Assembly: GCA_963728895.1 (NCBI GenBank)
Contig: CAVSLM010000001.1
Coordinates: forward strand, 682,001 to 746,000
From: CAVSLM01 sp963728895
GTDB taxonomy: Bacteria > Pseudomonadota > Gammaproteobacteria > JBBQDK01
DNA: 64,000 nt
Reading direction: 5' to 3'
Both the position numbers and the translations under genes were made by a program. The notes beneath the pieces are model-generated. The model had not been told where the DNA came from and ran no database searches. It saw nothing but the letters and a program-made list of their open reading frames with translations. Positions 1 to 6,930 of this stretch are shown here, piece after piece (the first letter of the stretch is position 1; each line of letters begins with the position of its first letter).

Positions 1-341
1 CAGACATCGAGCATGAGTTTGCGAGGCTTGCGCATGCCTGCGATCTTACACGCCTGCTGGCCGTAACCGTAGGGGAACAGCTCGTAGAGATAGCGCCGCG
101 TGGCGCGCTCGCCTCCGTAGCGTTCTCCCAGTGCCTTCAACATCACCCGCGCTTCGGGCACCGTCTGGTTGCGTTCGAAGTAGTCGCGTACGAAGTCGAC
201 CACCATCCAGCGCTCGGGCGTCATCTCCAGTTTTTCCCCGGCGGCGATCTCCTCTGCAATGTCGCGGTTCCATTCGCCCGGGTCGAGCAGATAGCCTTCC
301 TCGTCGGTATCGAGCGCTGCGTACTGCGGGTTGCTGGCCAT
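1..341 (-). CDS. DsrC/TusE-family sulfur relay-like protein, cut by window edge
   Basis: Reading from ATG at 341 gives 113 codons before the window ends, then TG of a further codon. The product follows the DsrC/TusE pattern: GYLLDPGEWN near residue 16, MTPERWMVVDFVRDYF near residue 42, a Tyr-rich YLYELFPYGYG segment and ACKIAGMRKP close to the C terminus. The cysteine in ACKIAG aligns with the first redox cysteine of DsrC. Where DsrC has its second, penultimate cysteine eleven residues later, this protein reads Leu and continues with a longer tail (RKLMLDV), as in DsrC-like proteins outside the dissimilatory sulfite reductase system. The next codon, TG plus one unseen base, could be Cys, Trp or stop. 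It lies downstream of the aldehyde dehydrogenase and DUF779 genes on the same strand. A regulatory or sulfur-trafficking role is inference. Confidence 0.8.
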   Translation of the reverse strand, partial: MASNPQYAALDTDEEGYLLDPGEWNRDIAEEIAAGEKLEMTPERWMVVDFVRDYFERNQTVPEARVMLKALGERYGGERATRRYLYELFPYGYGQQACKIAGMRKPRKLMLDV

Positions 342-715
342 GCGATATCTCCGGCATTGCCGCCGTGCGGGCGGTCGGGATGGGCCTGCGCGCCAGCTCG
401 CGTCGCAGACATGCGCGAGGCGGACTGCTGTTGCGCGTGTGGGAGCTGCTCCGTGCTGGTGCAAGGTTAGCCTACGGACCACACTGCGGTGGCTGTCCCG
501 ATTGGGATAGGAGGGTTAGCCGGTGGTGGTGGTACTATGCCGCCCTGGCTCAGTCTAACGCAAGCGGTGGCTACGGCTACCCCTTTCGCTTTAGACCGGC
601 GCCAGCACGGCTGCGAATTCCGCCAGCTCCCGGGATGCGGGTGAGATTTCCGGGCTGGAAACATCGCAACGCCGGGTGCCCGGCGCGCGGTGAAAGGGTG
701 CCCCATTTGGGGTGA
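342..715. other. intergenic region between DUF779 gene and dsrC-like gene
   Basis: No convincing gene. The open frames here are shadows with Arg-rich, unrecognisable products. It holds a short palindrome, CCCCATTTGGGG at 701-712, immediately after the DUF779 stop, which could form a weak hairpin but has no T tract. Near 640 there is one copy of a GGGTGAGATTTCCGGG motif resembling a repeat seen at 2912 and 52849. The promoter of the dsrC-like gene presumably lies here, but no strong consensus is visible. Confidence 0.5.
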
Positions 716-1090
716 CTACGCTCTGGTCTCCTGCGCCTGCAGCGCGCTCCATTCCTCATCGGTGAACAGGTGCGAGCGCGTGAGGAAGCGCAGACCTTGC
801 GGGCCTTCCAGCGAGAACATGCCGCCTCGGCCCGGTACCACGTCGATGATGAGCTGGGTGTGCTTCCAGTATTCGAACTGCGAGGCGCTGATGTAGAAGG
901 GCATACCGCCGATGTGGCCGAGCAGACGATCGTGCTCGCCGACCAGCAGCTCGCCCTGCGGATAACACATCGGCGCGCTGCCGTCGCAGCAGCCGCCGGA
1001 CTGATGAAACATCACCGGGCCGTGGCGCTCGACCAGCTGGCCGATCAGTGCCCGGGCCGCTTCGGTGGCGATCACGCGCTGCACGTCCAT
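716..1090 (-). CDS. DUF779 domain-containing protein
   Basis: A 124-residue protein with the DUF779 signature: HQSGGCCDGSAPMC near residues 29-42, GELLVGEHDRLLG, and the C-terminal half with FYISASQFEYWKHTQL and DVVPGRGGMFSLEGP. The paired Cys residues suggest metal or redox chemistry. Family function is unknown, but these genes are habitually found beside NAD-dependent aldehyde dehydrogenases of the ExaC/AcoD class, exactly as here: 58 bases separate it from the dehydrogenase stop. The ATG at 1090 is preceded by an AGGAGG-like site. Co-transcription from the sigma54 promoter upstream of the dehydrogenase is likely. Confidence 0.9.
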   Translation of the reverse strand: MDVQRVIATEAARALIGQLVERHGPVMFHQSGGCCDGSAPMCYPQGELLVGEHDRLLGHIGGMPFYISASQFEYWKHTQLIIDVVPGRGGMFSLEGPQGLRFLTRSHLFTDEEWSALQAQETRA

Positions 1091-1148
1091 CTTGTCCTCC
1101 TGCAGGAACGGACGGCGGGCGCAGCTGCGCCCGCCGTCCGTGCAACGC

Positions 1149-2675
1149 TCAGAAGAAGCCGAGCGCGGACTCGCTGTAGCTCACCAGCAGGTTCTTGGTC
1201 TGCTGATAGTGATCGAGCATCATCTTGTGGTTCTCGCGCCCGATGCCCGACTGCTTGTATCCCCCGAACGCGGCGTGCGCCGGGTAGGCGTGATAGCAGT
1301 TGGTCCACACGCGTCCGGCCTGTATGGCGCGCCCCACCCGGAACGCGGTGTTGTTGTCGCGTGTCCATACGCCGGCGCCCAGGCCGTACAGGGTGTCGTT
1401 GGCGATGGCAATGGCGTCGTCGGTATCCTTGAAGGTGGTGACGGACACCACCGGGCCGAAGATCTCCTCCTGGAAGATGCGCATTTTGTTGTGGCCCTTG
1501 AACACCGTCGGCTTGACGTAGTAGCCGTCCTTGAGCGGGCCTTCGAGCACGTTGCGCTCACCGCCGATCAGGCACTCGGCGCCTTCCTGCCTGCCGAGAT
1601 CGATGTAGGAGAGGATCTTCTCCAGCTGCTCCTGCGAGGCCTGGGCGCCGATCATGGTGCTCTTCTCCAGCGGGTTGGCCTGCCGGATGGCTTCCACGCG
1701 CTTGATCGCGCGCTCCATGAACTGCTCGTAGATCGACTCCTGGATCAGTGCCCGCGACGGACAGGTGCAGACCTCGCCCTGGTTGAGCGCGAACATCGCA
1801 AAACCTTCCAGCGCCTTGTCGAAGAACGCATCGTCGCGCTCGCACACGTCGGCGAAGAAGATGTTCGGCGACTTGCCACCGAGCTCCAGGGTGACCGGGA
1901 TGAGGTTCTGCGAGGCGTACTGCATGATCAGCCTGCCGGTGGTGGTCTCACCGGTGAAGGCGACCTTGGCGACACGGTTGGAAGAGGCGAGCGGCTTGCC
2001 GGCCTCCAGCCCGAAGCCGTTGACGATGTTGAGCACGCCCCCCGGCACCAGGTCGGCGATGAGCTCCATCAGCACCAGGATCGAGGCCGGTGTCTGCTCG
2101 GCGGGCTTCAAGACTGCGCAGTTGCCGGCGGCGAGTGCCGGTGCGAGCTTCCAGGTCGCCATCAGGATCGGGAAGTTCCAGGGAATGATCTGACCCACCA
2201 CCCCCAGCGGTTCCTTGAAGTGATACGCATAGGTGTCGTGATCGATCTCGGCGATCGAGCCCTCCTCGGCGCGGATGGCGCCGGCGAAGTAGCGGAAATG
2301 GTCGATGGCCAGCGGCAGGTCCGCGGCCAGGGATTCCCGGATCGGCTTGCCGTTGTCCCAGGTCTCGGCGGTGGCCAGCAGGTCCAGGTTCTGCTCCATG
2401 CGGTCGGCGATGCGGTTCAGCAGGTTGGCGCGCTCGCTGGGGGCGGTGCGTCCCCATGCGGTCTTGGCCGCATGGGCGGCATCGAGGGCGCGCTCGACGT
2501 CATCGGCATTGGAGCGCGGCACCTCGCAGATCACCTTGCCAGTGATCGGTGTGATGTTCTCGAAGTACTCGCGTCGACTCGGGGCCTGCCATTGGCCGTT
2601 GATATAGTTGTCATAGCGTTTGCGGAACGGCACCTTGGCACCGAGTACATCGACTTCGGCAACGTTTGCGGACAT
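1149..2675 (-). CDS. exaC: NAD-dependent aldehyde dehydrogenase, ExaC/AcoD type
   Basis: A 508-residue aldehyde dehydrogenase that should oxidise acetaldehyde or similar short aldehydes to the acid. It shows the NAD-binding PWNFPILMATWKLAPALAAG segment, the general-base motif VTLELGGKSPNIFF, and the catalytic cysteine in NQGEVCTCPSRAL, a sequence typical of the ExaC/AcoD group; the C terminus contains YHAYPAHAAFGGYKQSGIGREN. The frame stays open 72 codons further upstream, but ATG 2675 is chosen because GGAGGAGA lies seven to ten bases ahead of it and the resulting length matches the family (about 506). A GG-N10-GC promoter lies 56-71 bases upstream, and acoR is divergent, so activation by AcoR with sigma54 is expected. 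A DUF779 gene follows. Confidence 0.95.
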   Translation of the reverse strand: MSANVAEVDVLGAKVPFRKRYDNYINGQWQAPSRREYFENITPITGKVICEVPRSNADDVERALDAAHAAKTAWGRTAPSERANLLNRIADRMEQNLDLLATAETWDNGKPIRESLAADLPLAIDHFRYFAGAIRAEEGSIAEIDHDTYAYHFKEPLGVVGQIIPWNFPILMATWKLAPALAAGNCAVLKPAEQTPASILVLMELIADLVPGGVLNIVNGFGLEAGKPLASSNRVAKVAFTGETTTGRLIMQYASQNLIPVTLELGGKSPNIFFADVCERDDAFFDKALEGFAMFALNQGEVCTCPSRALIQESIYEQFMERAIKRVEAIRQANPLEKSTMIGAQASQEQLEKILSYIDLGRQEGAECLIGGERNVLEGPLKDGYYVKPTVFKGHNKMRIFQEEIFGPVVSVTTFKDTDDAIAIANDTLYGLGAGVWTRDNNTAFRVGRAIQAGRVWTNCYHAYPAHAAFGGYKQSGIGRENHKMMLDHYQQTKNLLVSYSESALGFF

Positions 2676-2730
2676 GGGGTGGTCTCCTCCTTGGTGTGTA
2701 GCGACAGCCGAACGGCTGGTGGGGACCAAT

Positions 2731-2746
2731 CGCAGCATTCGTGCCA
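2731..2746 (-). promoter_or_regulatory. sigma54 (-24/-12) promoter of the aldehyde dehydrogenase gene
   Basis: On the minus strand the sequence reads TGGCACGAATGCTGCG. The invariant GG (2745-2744) and GC (2733-2732) are exactly ten bases apart, and seven of seven bases match the -24 block TGGCACG. The -12 block is CTGC against consensus TTGC. The expected start of transcription near 2720 leaves a leader of about 45 bases including a strong ribosome site. The divergent gene encodes a sigma54 activator, which supports the call. Confidence 0.88.
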
Positions 2747-2770
2747 TCGGCGGCGGCGTCTGCGCCGTCG

Positions 2771-2786
2771 CAGGAGTAACCTCCTG
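2771..2786. promoter_or_regulatory. inverted repeat upstream of the sigma54 promoter
   Basis: CAGGAG-TAAC-CTCCTG forms a 6+4+6 inverted repeat, with partial extension into GTCGC / GTCGC on both flanks. It lies 25 to 40 bases upstream of the -24 element, closer than most activator sites for sigma54 promoters. Role as an operator is inference. Confidence 0.4.
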
Positions 2787-2911
2787 TCGCGGCTGGCCCG
2801 GAAAACCGCCAGAACCGGGATAGGCCGACGGCGCGAACACCGTGTATCGTTCGCCGAACGCGAGGAATGCCGGATCTTCCCCGCGATCCATTCACTTATT
2901 CGCCAGCCGCT

Positions 2912-2930
2912 GGCCGGCTGGTGAGATTTC
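2912..2930 (+). repeat. dispersed repeat GGCCGGCTGGTGAGATTTC, copy 1
   Basis: The same 18 bases GGCCGGCTGGTGAGATTT occur at 52849-52866, each next to a C/G-rich tail; a looser copy lies near 640. It is intergenic each time. Confidence 0.55.
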
Positions 2931-3022
2931 GGGGCCGGGGGGGCACCGCTCGCGCGCGGGCCCTGCGGGAACGCGGTGTCGCGCGCGGCCACGCGACTTG
3001 ACGCACGGCGGGGATGGGCTAC

Positions 3023-3062
3023 TGTCGCAGGATGCGACGAGCGCTGTCGCGCAGCGCAACAG
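3023..3062. promoter_or_regulatory. two TGTCGC-type palindromes, candidate AcoR upstream activator sites
   Basis: Two adjacent palindromes: TGTCGCA-GGA-TGCGACG at 3023-3039 and CTGTCGCGC-A-GCGCAACAG at 3044-3062, centred about 22 bases (two helical turns) apart. They lie in the acoR-exaC divergent region, roughly 280 bases upstream of the -24 element and directly ahead of acoR. This geometry fits a dimeric enhancer-binding protein that activates exaC by looping and may repress its own gene. Assignment to AcoR is inference from position. Confidence 0.5.
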
Positions 3063-3095
3063 CGGCGACGGCCGGCAATGGCAGGAGGCACGACC

Positions 3096-4952
3096 ATGCA
3101 TGGCTATCCTCCCGGACGGGGCGATGCGAGCATCGCGCGCCAGTTGTTCTTCGAGCAGGGGCAGGACCCCGCGGGGTGGGTCCCCGAGGTGATCGGCCGC
3201 TCCTGGGGGCGCTGTGCCGGGTGGCTGCAGCCCCAGGAATGGGTGCGTCCGGAACCGCTCGATGCGATCGCCCTGCGCGAGCGGCGCGAGGCGCAGGCGC
3301 AGCTGAGGCGACTGGTCGAGCCGGAGATGGACGCCCTCGCGGAGATGGTCTCCGACACCGGCAGCGTGGTGCTGCTGGCCGATGCCGAGGGCCTGATCCT
3401 GGACGCCGTGGGCAGCCCGGAGTTCCTGCGCAAGGCCGAGCGCGTGGCGCTGCAGCCGGGCGTGGTATGGTCGGAACCGGGGCGTGGCACCAACGCCATC
3501 GGTACCGCGCTGGCGGAGCGCCGTGCCGTTTCAGTGCGCGGGCGCGAGCACTATCTCAGCGCCAACGGCATCCTGAGCTGCGCCGCGGCGCCCATCGTCT
3601 CGCCGCGCGGCGAGCTCTTCGGCGTGCTGGACGTTTCGGGACACGCGCGTCGCCTGCACCAGCACGCCCTGGGGATGGTGCGCATGGCCATCCAGATTAT
3701 CGAGCACCGCCTGGCGACGGACGCAAAGCCGGGTGAGTCGGTGCTGCGCTTTCACACCCATCCCGATCTGGTCGGCACCCATCGCGAGGCCGTGCTGATC
3801 CTGGACGGCGAGCGCATCGTCGGGGCGAACCGCGCCGCGCTGCAGCTGCTCGACGTCGAGCGCGAAACTGTGCTGCAGCGCTCGGTCCGCGAGTGGCTGG
3901 AGCTGCCGCGCCTCGCGCACGGCGGAGAGCGCGCGCTGTTCCGAGGCAGGGACGGGCGGTGCCTGCACGGGACGCTGAGCGGGCAGGGCGGGGTGCAGGT
4001 GCCCGTCTCGGCAGGCGAGCGGCGTCCGTGGCCCGGTGCCGACGTGCAGGTCGATCCGCTGCTGGCACAGGCGACGAAAGTGCTGGACGCCGGCATCGCG
4101 GTGTTGATCTCGGGCGAGACCGGTGTGGGCAAGGAGGTGTTCGCACGCCGGGTGCACGCGGCGAGCCGGCGGCACAACGGACCGTTCGTCGCGGTGGACT
4201 GTGCCGCGCTGCCGGAAACGCTGATCGAGTCGGAGCTCTTCGGTTACGAGGGCGGTGCCTTCACCGGCGCGCGCCGCAGCGGAATGGTCGGCCGGGTGCG
4301 TGAGGCCGAGGGCGGCGTGCTGTTTCTGGACGAGATCGGCGACATGCCGCTGCCGCTGCAGGCACGCCTGCTGCGCGTGCTGCAGGAGCACCAGGTGAAT
4401 CCGCTCGGTGGCGGCCGACCGGTGGCCGTGGACTTCGCGCTCATCTGCGCCACCCACCGGGTGCTCGCCGACATGGTGCATGCAGGAAACTTCCGCGCCG
4501 ACCTCTACTACCGCATCCAGGACTACACGGTGCATCTGCCGCCGCTGCGCGAGCGGGCCGAACGCGAGGCGCTGATCCGGGAGCTGCTGCGTGCCCAGGC
4601 CGGGGATCTGCAGCTCAGCGCGGACGCGCTGGAAACCCTTGCCGCCTATTCATGGCCCGGCAATCTGCGCCAGCTGGTCAGCGTATTGCGCACGCTCGCA
4701 GCGCTCGCGCCGCCCGCAAGCACCATCGAGCGCGAGCAGCTGCCGGCCGGGATCCGCAGCTACGCTGCGGCTGCCTGCGCTGACCGGCCCGCGCCCGGCC
4801 AGGACCTGCGTGCGCGTACACGTCGCGACATCGAGCAGACTCTCGCCGAGTGCGGCGGCTGCGTGAGCGAAGCCGCCCGGCGCCTCGGCATCCATCGCAG
4901 CACGCTTTACCGCAGGCTGGGTGGGCCTCTTACAAGGGGTCGGCGTCCTTGA
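3096..4952 (+). CDS. acoR: sigma54-dependent activator, AcoR type
   Basis: A 618-residue enhancer-binding protein. The N-terminal ~300 residues form a GAF-type sensory region (VLLADAEGLILDAVG, then WSEPGRGTNAIGTALAERR, the usual AcoR hallmark) followed by a PAS-like segment. The AAA+ domain shows Walker A GETGVGKEVFARR, ESELFGYEGGAFTGARRSG (the GAFTGA loop that contacts sigma54), and Walker B GGVLFLDEIGDMPL. The C-terminal Fis-type helix-turn-helix is CVSEAARRLGIHRSTLYRRL. The frame opens 40 codons earlier, but AGGAGG at 3082-3087, nine bases before ATG 3096, fixes the start. It is divergent from exaC, whose promoter has the matching -24/-12 elements. The effector is probably an aldehyde, alcohol or acetoin. 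Confidence 0.93.
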   Translation: MHGYPPGRGDASIARQLFFEQGQDPAGWVPEVIGRSWGRCAGWLQPQEWVRPEPLDAIALRERREAQAQLRRLVEPEMDALAEMVSDTGSVVLLADAEGLILDAVGSPEFLRKAERVALQPGVVWSEPGRGTNAIGTALAERRAVSVRGREHYLSANGILSCAAAPIVSPRGELFGVLDVSGHARRLHQHALGMVRMAIQIIEHRLATDAKPGESVLRFHTHPDLVGTHREAVLILDGERIVGANRAALQLLDVERETVLQRSVREWLELPRLAHGGERALFRGRDGRCLHGTLSGQGGVQVPVSAGERRPWPGADVQVDPLLAQATKVLDAGIAVLISGETGVGKEVFARRVHAASRRHNGPFVAVDCAALPETLIESELFGYEGGAFTGARRSGMVGRVREAEGGVLFLDEIGDMPLPLQARLLRVLQEHQVNPLGGGRPVAVDFALICATHRVLADMVHAGNFRADLYYRIQDYTVHLPPLRERAEREALIRELLRAQAGDLQLSADALETLAAYSWPGNLRQLVSVLRTLAALAPPASTIEREQLPAGIRSYAAAACADRPAPGQDLRARTRRDIEQTLAECGGCVSEAARRLGIHRSTLYRRLGGPLTRGRRP

Positions 4953-4978
4953 AGCGTTGGCGCCGACGGGCGGATGCC

Positions 4979-5010
4979 TCGGCTAGCCGAACCCTCCGCA
5001 TCAGGCGGAG
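4979..5010. terminator. hairpins between convergent acoR and EF-hand genes
   Basis: Two short perfect stems lie between the convergent stops: the palindrome TCGGCTAGCCGA (4979-4990) and CTCCGC-ATCAG-GCGGAG (4994-5010), the latter overlapping the EF-hand stop codon. Neither is followed by a T run, so they are terminator-like rather than classical intrinsic terminators. Confidence 0.35.
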
Positions 5011-5735
5011 ACCGACAACTGCGAGGCGGGCGCGCTGCCCGTGTCGCCGCCGATGTTGTAGGCCTGCATGAGGCGCACGATCTGCAGCATGACCTTGGCG
5101 CTCGTATCTTCCCGGCCTGCAACCGCGGCGCCGGCGAATGAAGCTGCGTCGGAACCGCTGGCACGACTGTAGGCCCGTGCCTCCTCGAAGCTGACCTTGC
5201 CGTCACCGTTGGCATCTGCATCGGCGAAATTGTCGACGATGTTGGAAATGAACGCGGCACGGTGGCTGTCCGACGTGCCGAGTGCCTGCAGCTGGGAGGT
5301 CAGCTCGTCCTTGGTGAAGCCGCCGTTCGCTTCCTTGGCCTCGTCGGCGGGGGGCGGCGACGGCGGCATTGCTCCCGGGCCGTCCGCACCGGCGTTCAAA
5401 TGCATGGCCTTGAACTGACTCTCGAGCCGCTCGGCGATCTGCTTCAGCGAATCGGCGAGTTCCTGCTCGGTGATTTTGCCGTCGCCGTTGCCGTCGAGCT
5501 TCGCAAAGAGCTCGTCGATGCTGAGCGAATTCGACGTGGTATCGGATGCCGGCGTGGAGGAGGAGATTCGGTCGAGTGCCGCCGCAAGGTCCGACTTCTC
5601 GATGTAGCCCTGACCGGAGGTATCGAGCTTCGAAAACAGTTGCTCCGCTGCTGCGGTGGGGTCCGCCCTCTTCATGGAGTGCATGTAATGCGCCGTCATC
5701 CAGAGGTTGGTGCCGACGCCGTCGATGGTAGTCAT
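5001..5735 (-). CDS. EF-hand calcium-binding protein
   Basis: A 244-residue protein with three recognisable EF-hand loops: LDTSGQGYIEKSDL near residue 30 (variant), and two canonical ones, LDGNGDGKITEQEL and ADANGDGKVSFEEA, with Asp/Asn/Asp/Gly/Ile-Val/Glu at the expected loop positions. Between them is a Pro-rich hinge (MPPSPPPADEA). There is no convincing signal peptide, so location is uncertain. AGGAG precedes tandem ATG codons at 5738 and 5735; the second has better spacing. Upstream, at 5844-5878, is an array of four GTWAA repeats resembling CpxR half-sites, and a CpxRA-like system is divergent, so regulation by that system is likely. The role of calcium binding here is unknown. Confidence 0.85.
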   Translation of the reverse strand: MTTIDGVGTNLWMTAHYMHSMKRADPTAAAEQLFSKLDTSGQGYIEKSDLAAALDRISSSTPASDTTSNSLSIDELFAKLDGNGDGKITEQELADSLKQIAERLESQFKAMHLNAGADGPGAMPPSPPPADEAKEANGGFTKDELTSQLQALGTSDSHRAAFISNIVDNFADADANGDGKVSFEEARAYSRASGSDAASFAGAAVAGREDTSAKVMLQIVRLMQAYNIGGDTGSAPASQLSVSA

Positions 5736-5843
5736 CATCCGCTCCTTTCTTTCCGCTTTGATCGGTCTCGGTGCGCAGCGATCTGCGCACCCGCTGCGTT
5801 GCAAGGCATCGGCCAGGGGGTGGGAAAATTCGCGCCGTACGAT

Positions 5844-5878
5844 GTAAAACCTCGTTAAGCGCAGTTAAAGATTGTTAA
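5844..5878. promoter_or_regulatory. four-repeat GTWAA array, candidate CpxR-type operator
   Basis: GTAAA at 5844, then GTTAA at 5854, 5864 and 5874, each separated by exactly five bases, so the period is exactly ten. CpxR boxes are defined as GTAAA-N5-GTAAA, so this looks like two stacked or one extended box. It lies 106 bases upstream of the EF-hand start and 314 bases upstream of the divergent response-regulator gene. Confidence 0.6.
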
Positions 5879-5880
5879 TG

Positions 5881-6133
5881 GCTGCAGAGCTGGTGGCTAC
5901 GCCGGGAGGGGTAAAGCCGTACAGGTGTAGGTAATCGGCAATTCCACCGCGGGAGGTTGCCAATGGACGGCACAGTGGTTCCGCCTGTGAGGGTTCGTCA
6001 AGGTGACCTGCACTCAAGGACTTGGGGCCGCATCACGGTCGCACCGTTTACGCACTCGCGGACGCCGGCCGCTGGTTCGGCAAAGGCTTGCCGCCTTGCG
6101 CGGCGCAACGGCGTTGCGGATCGGCCGGTCGCT
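5881..6133. other. intergenic remainder between EF-hand gene and cpxR-like gene
   Basis: No gene supported; the open frame starting at 5957 has no recognisable product and no ribosome site. Two further GTAAA/GTAAT words occur at 5911 and 5931, twenty bases apart, in phase with each other but weaker than the array at 5844. Confidence 0.4.
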
Positions 6134-6148
6134 GTAAATCTCCGTAAA
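6134..6148 (+). promoter_or_regulatory. perfect CpxR box upstream of cpxR-like gene
   Basis: GTAAA-TCTCC-GTAAA matches the CpxR consensus GTAAA-N5-GTAAA at all ten defined bases. It ends 43 bases before the start codon of the adjacent CpxR-like regulator, and a weak -10 candidate (CATAGAAT) lies at 6174-6181. Positive autoregulation of the operon is the natural reading. Confidence 0.7.
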
Positions 6149-6191
6149 GAAAAAGACCGCCACACCCGGTTTGGCCATAGAATCGCGCTTC

Positions 6192-6914
6192 ATGACGACC
6201 GAAGAAGGCGCGCCCGCAAGGCCTAGTGTCCTGCTGGTCGACGATGACGCGGAACTGCTTGAGCTGCTTCGCGACTATCTGGCGCGCGAAGGTTTTGAGG
6301 TCGAGTGCATCCGGGACGGACAGGCGGGCGTGATCGCGGCGCTCTCCGGACGCCACGATATTGCCGTACTCGACGTCATGATGCCCGACATCAACGGCAT
6401 CGAGGCTCTGGGCCGCATCCGGGCGGCAAGCACGATGCCGGTGGTGATGCTGACCGCACGCGGCGATGACGCCGACCGCATCGTGGGCCTGGAACTGGGT
6501 GCGGACGACTACGTTCCAAAGCCCTGCACCCCGCGGGAACTGGCCGCCCGACTGCGCGCCATACTGAAGCGGGTCGGTACCGCCGGCACCTTTCCGATCG
6601 CACCGGCGGCGCGGCCGCTGGTCGCAGGTGCGTTGACGCTCTGGCCGGCCATGCGGCGGGCCGAGCACGCGGGCAAACCGCTCAAGTTGACCAGTACCGA
6701 GTTCAGCCTGCTCGAAGTGCTGGCGCGCTATGCCGGCCGCCCGGTGAGCAAGGCACAGCTCTCGAAAGAGGCACTCGGCCGCCCATTGACCGCGTTCGAT
6801 CGCAGCATCGATGTTCACGTGAGCAGCATCCGTCACAAACTGGAGCCGCTCGCCGGCGGTCGATCGCGGATTCAGACGGTGATTCGCAAGGGTTACCTGC
6901 TGGTCGTGGAATAG
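6192..6914 (+). CDS. CpxR-like OmpR-family response regulator
   Basis: A 240-residue OmpR-family regulator. The receiver has the acidic pocket VLLVDDDAELLELL, phospho-acceptor VLDVMMPDINGIEALG, VVMLTARGDDADRIVGLELG and the Lys motif GADDYVPKPCTPREL; this string closely resembles CpxR. The C-terminal winged helix contains LTSTEFSLLEVLARYAG and DVHVSSIRHKLEPL. A TTG at 6171 is in frame, but ATG 6192 gives the normal start. A perfect CpxR box lies upstream, and the cognate kinase gene begins 16 bases after the stop. Genuine orthology to CpxR cannot be proven from sequence alone, but the kinase also looks CpxA-like. Confidence 0.88.
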   Translation: MTTEEGAPARPSVLLVDDDAELLELLRDYLAREGFEVECIRDGQAGVIAALSGRHDIAVLDVMMPDINGIEALGRIRAASTMPVVMLTARGDDADRIVGLELGADDYVPKPCTPRELAARLRAILKRVGTAGTFPIAPAARPLVAGALTLWPAMRRAEHAGKPLKLTSTEFSLLEVLARYAGRPVSKAQLSKEALGRPLTAFDRSIDVHVSSIRHKLEPLAGGRSRIQTVIRKGYLLVVE

Positions 6915-6930
6915 GCGTCACGATACCCGC

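Noticed and set aside
1065..2924. Open frame of 619 codons on the plus strand across the aldehyde dehydrogenase
   Set aside because: It is the antisense shadow of exaC: product is His/Gln/Val-rich with no family pattern, while the minus strand has a full conserved dehydrogenase with promoter and ribosome site.
5957..6226. 89-codon plus-strand frame in the cpxR upstream region
   Set aside because: No ribosome site, no conserved features, and it runs over the CpxR box and into the regulator gene.
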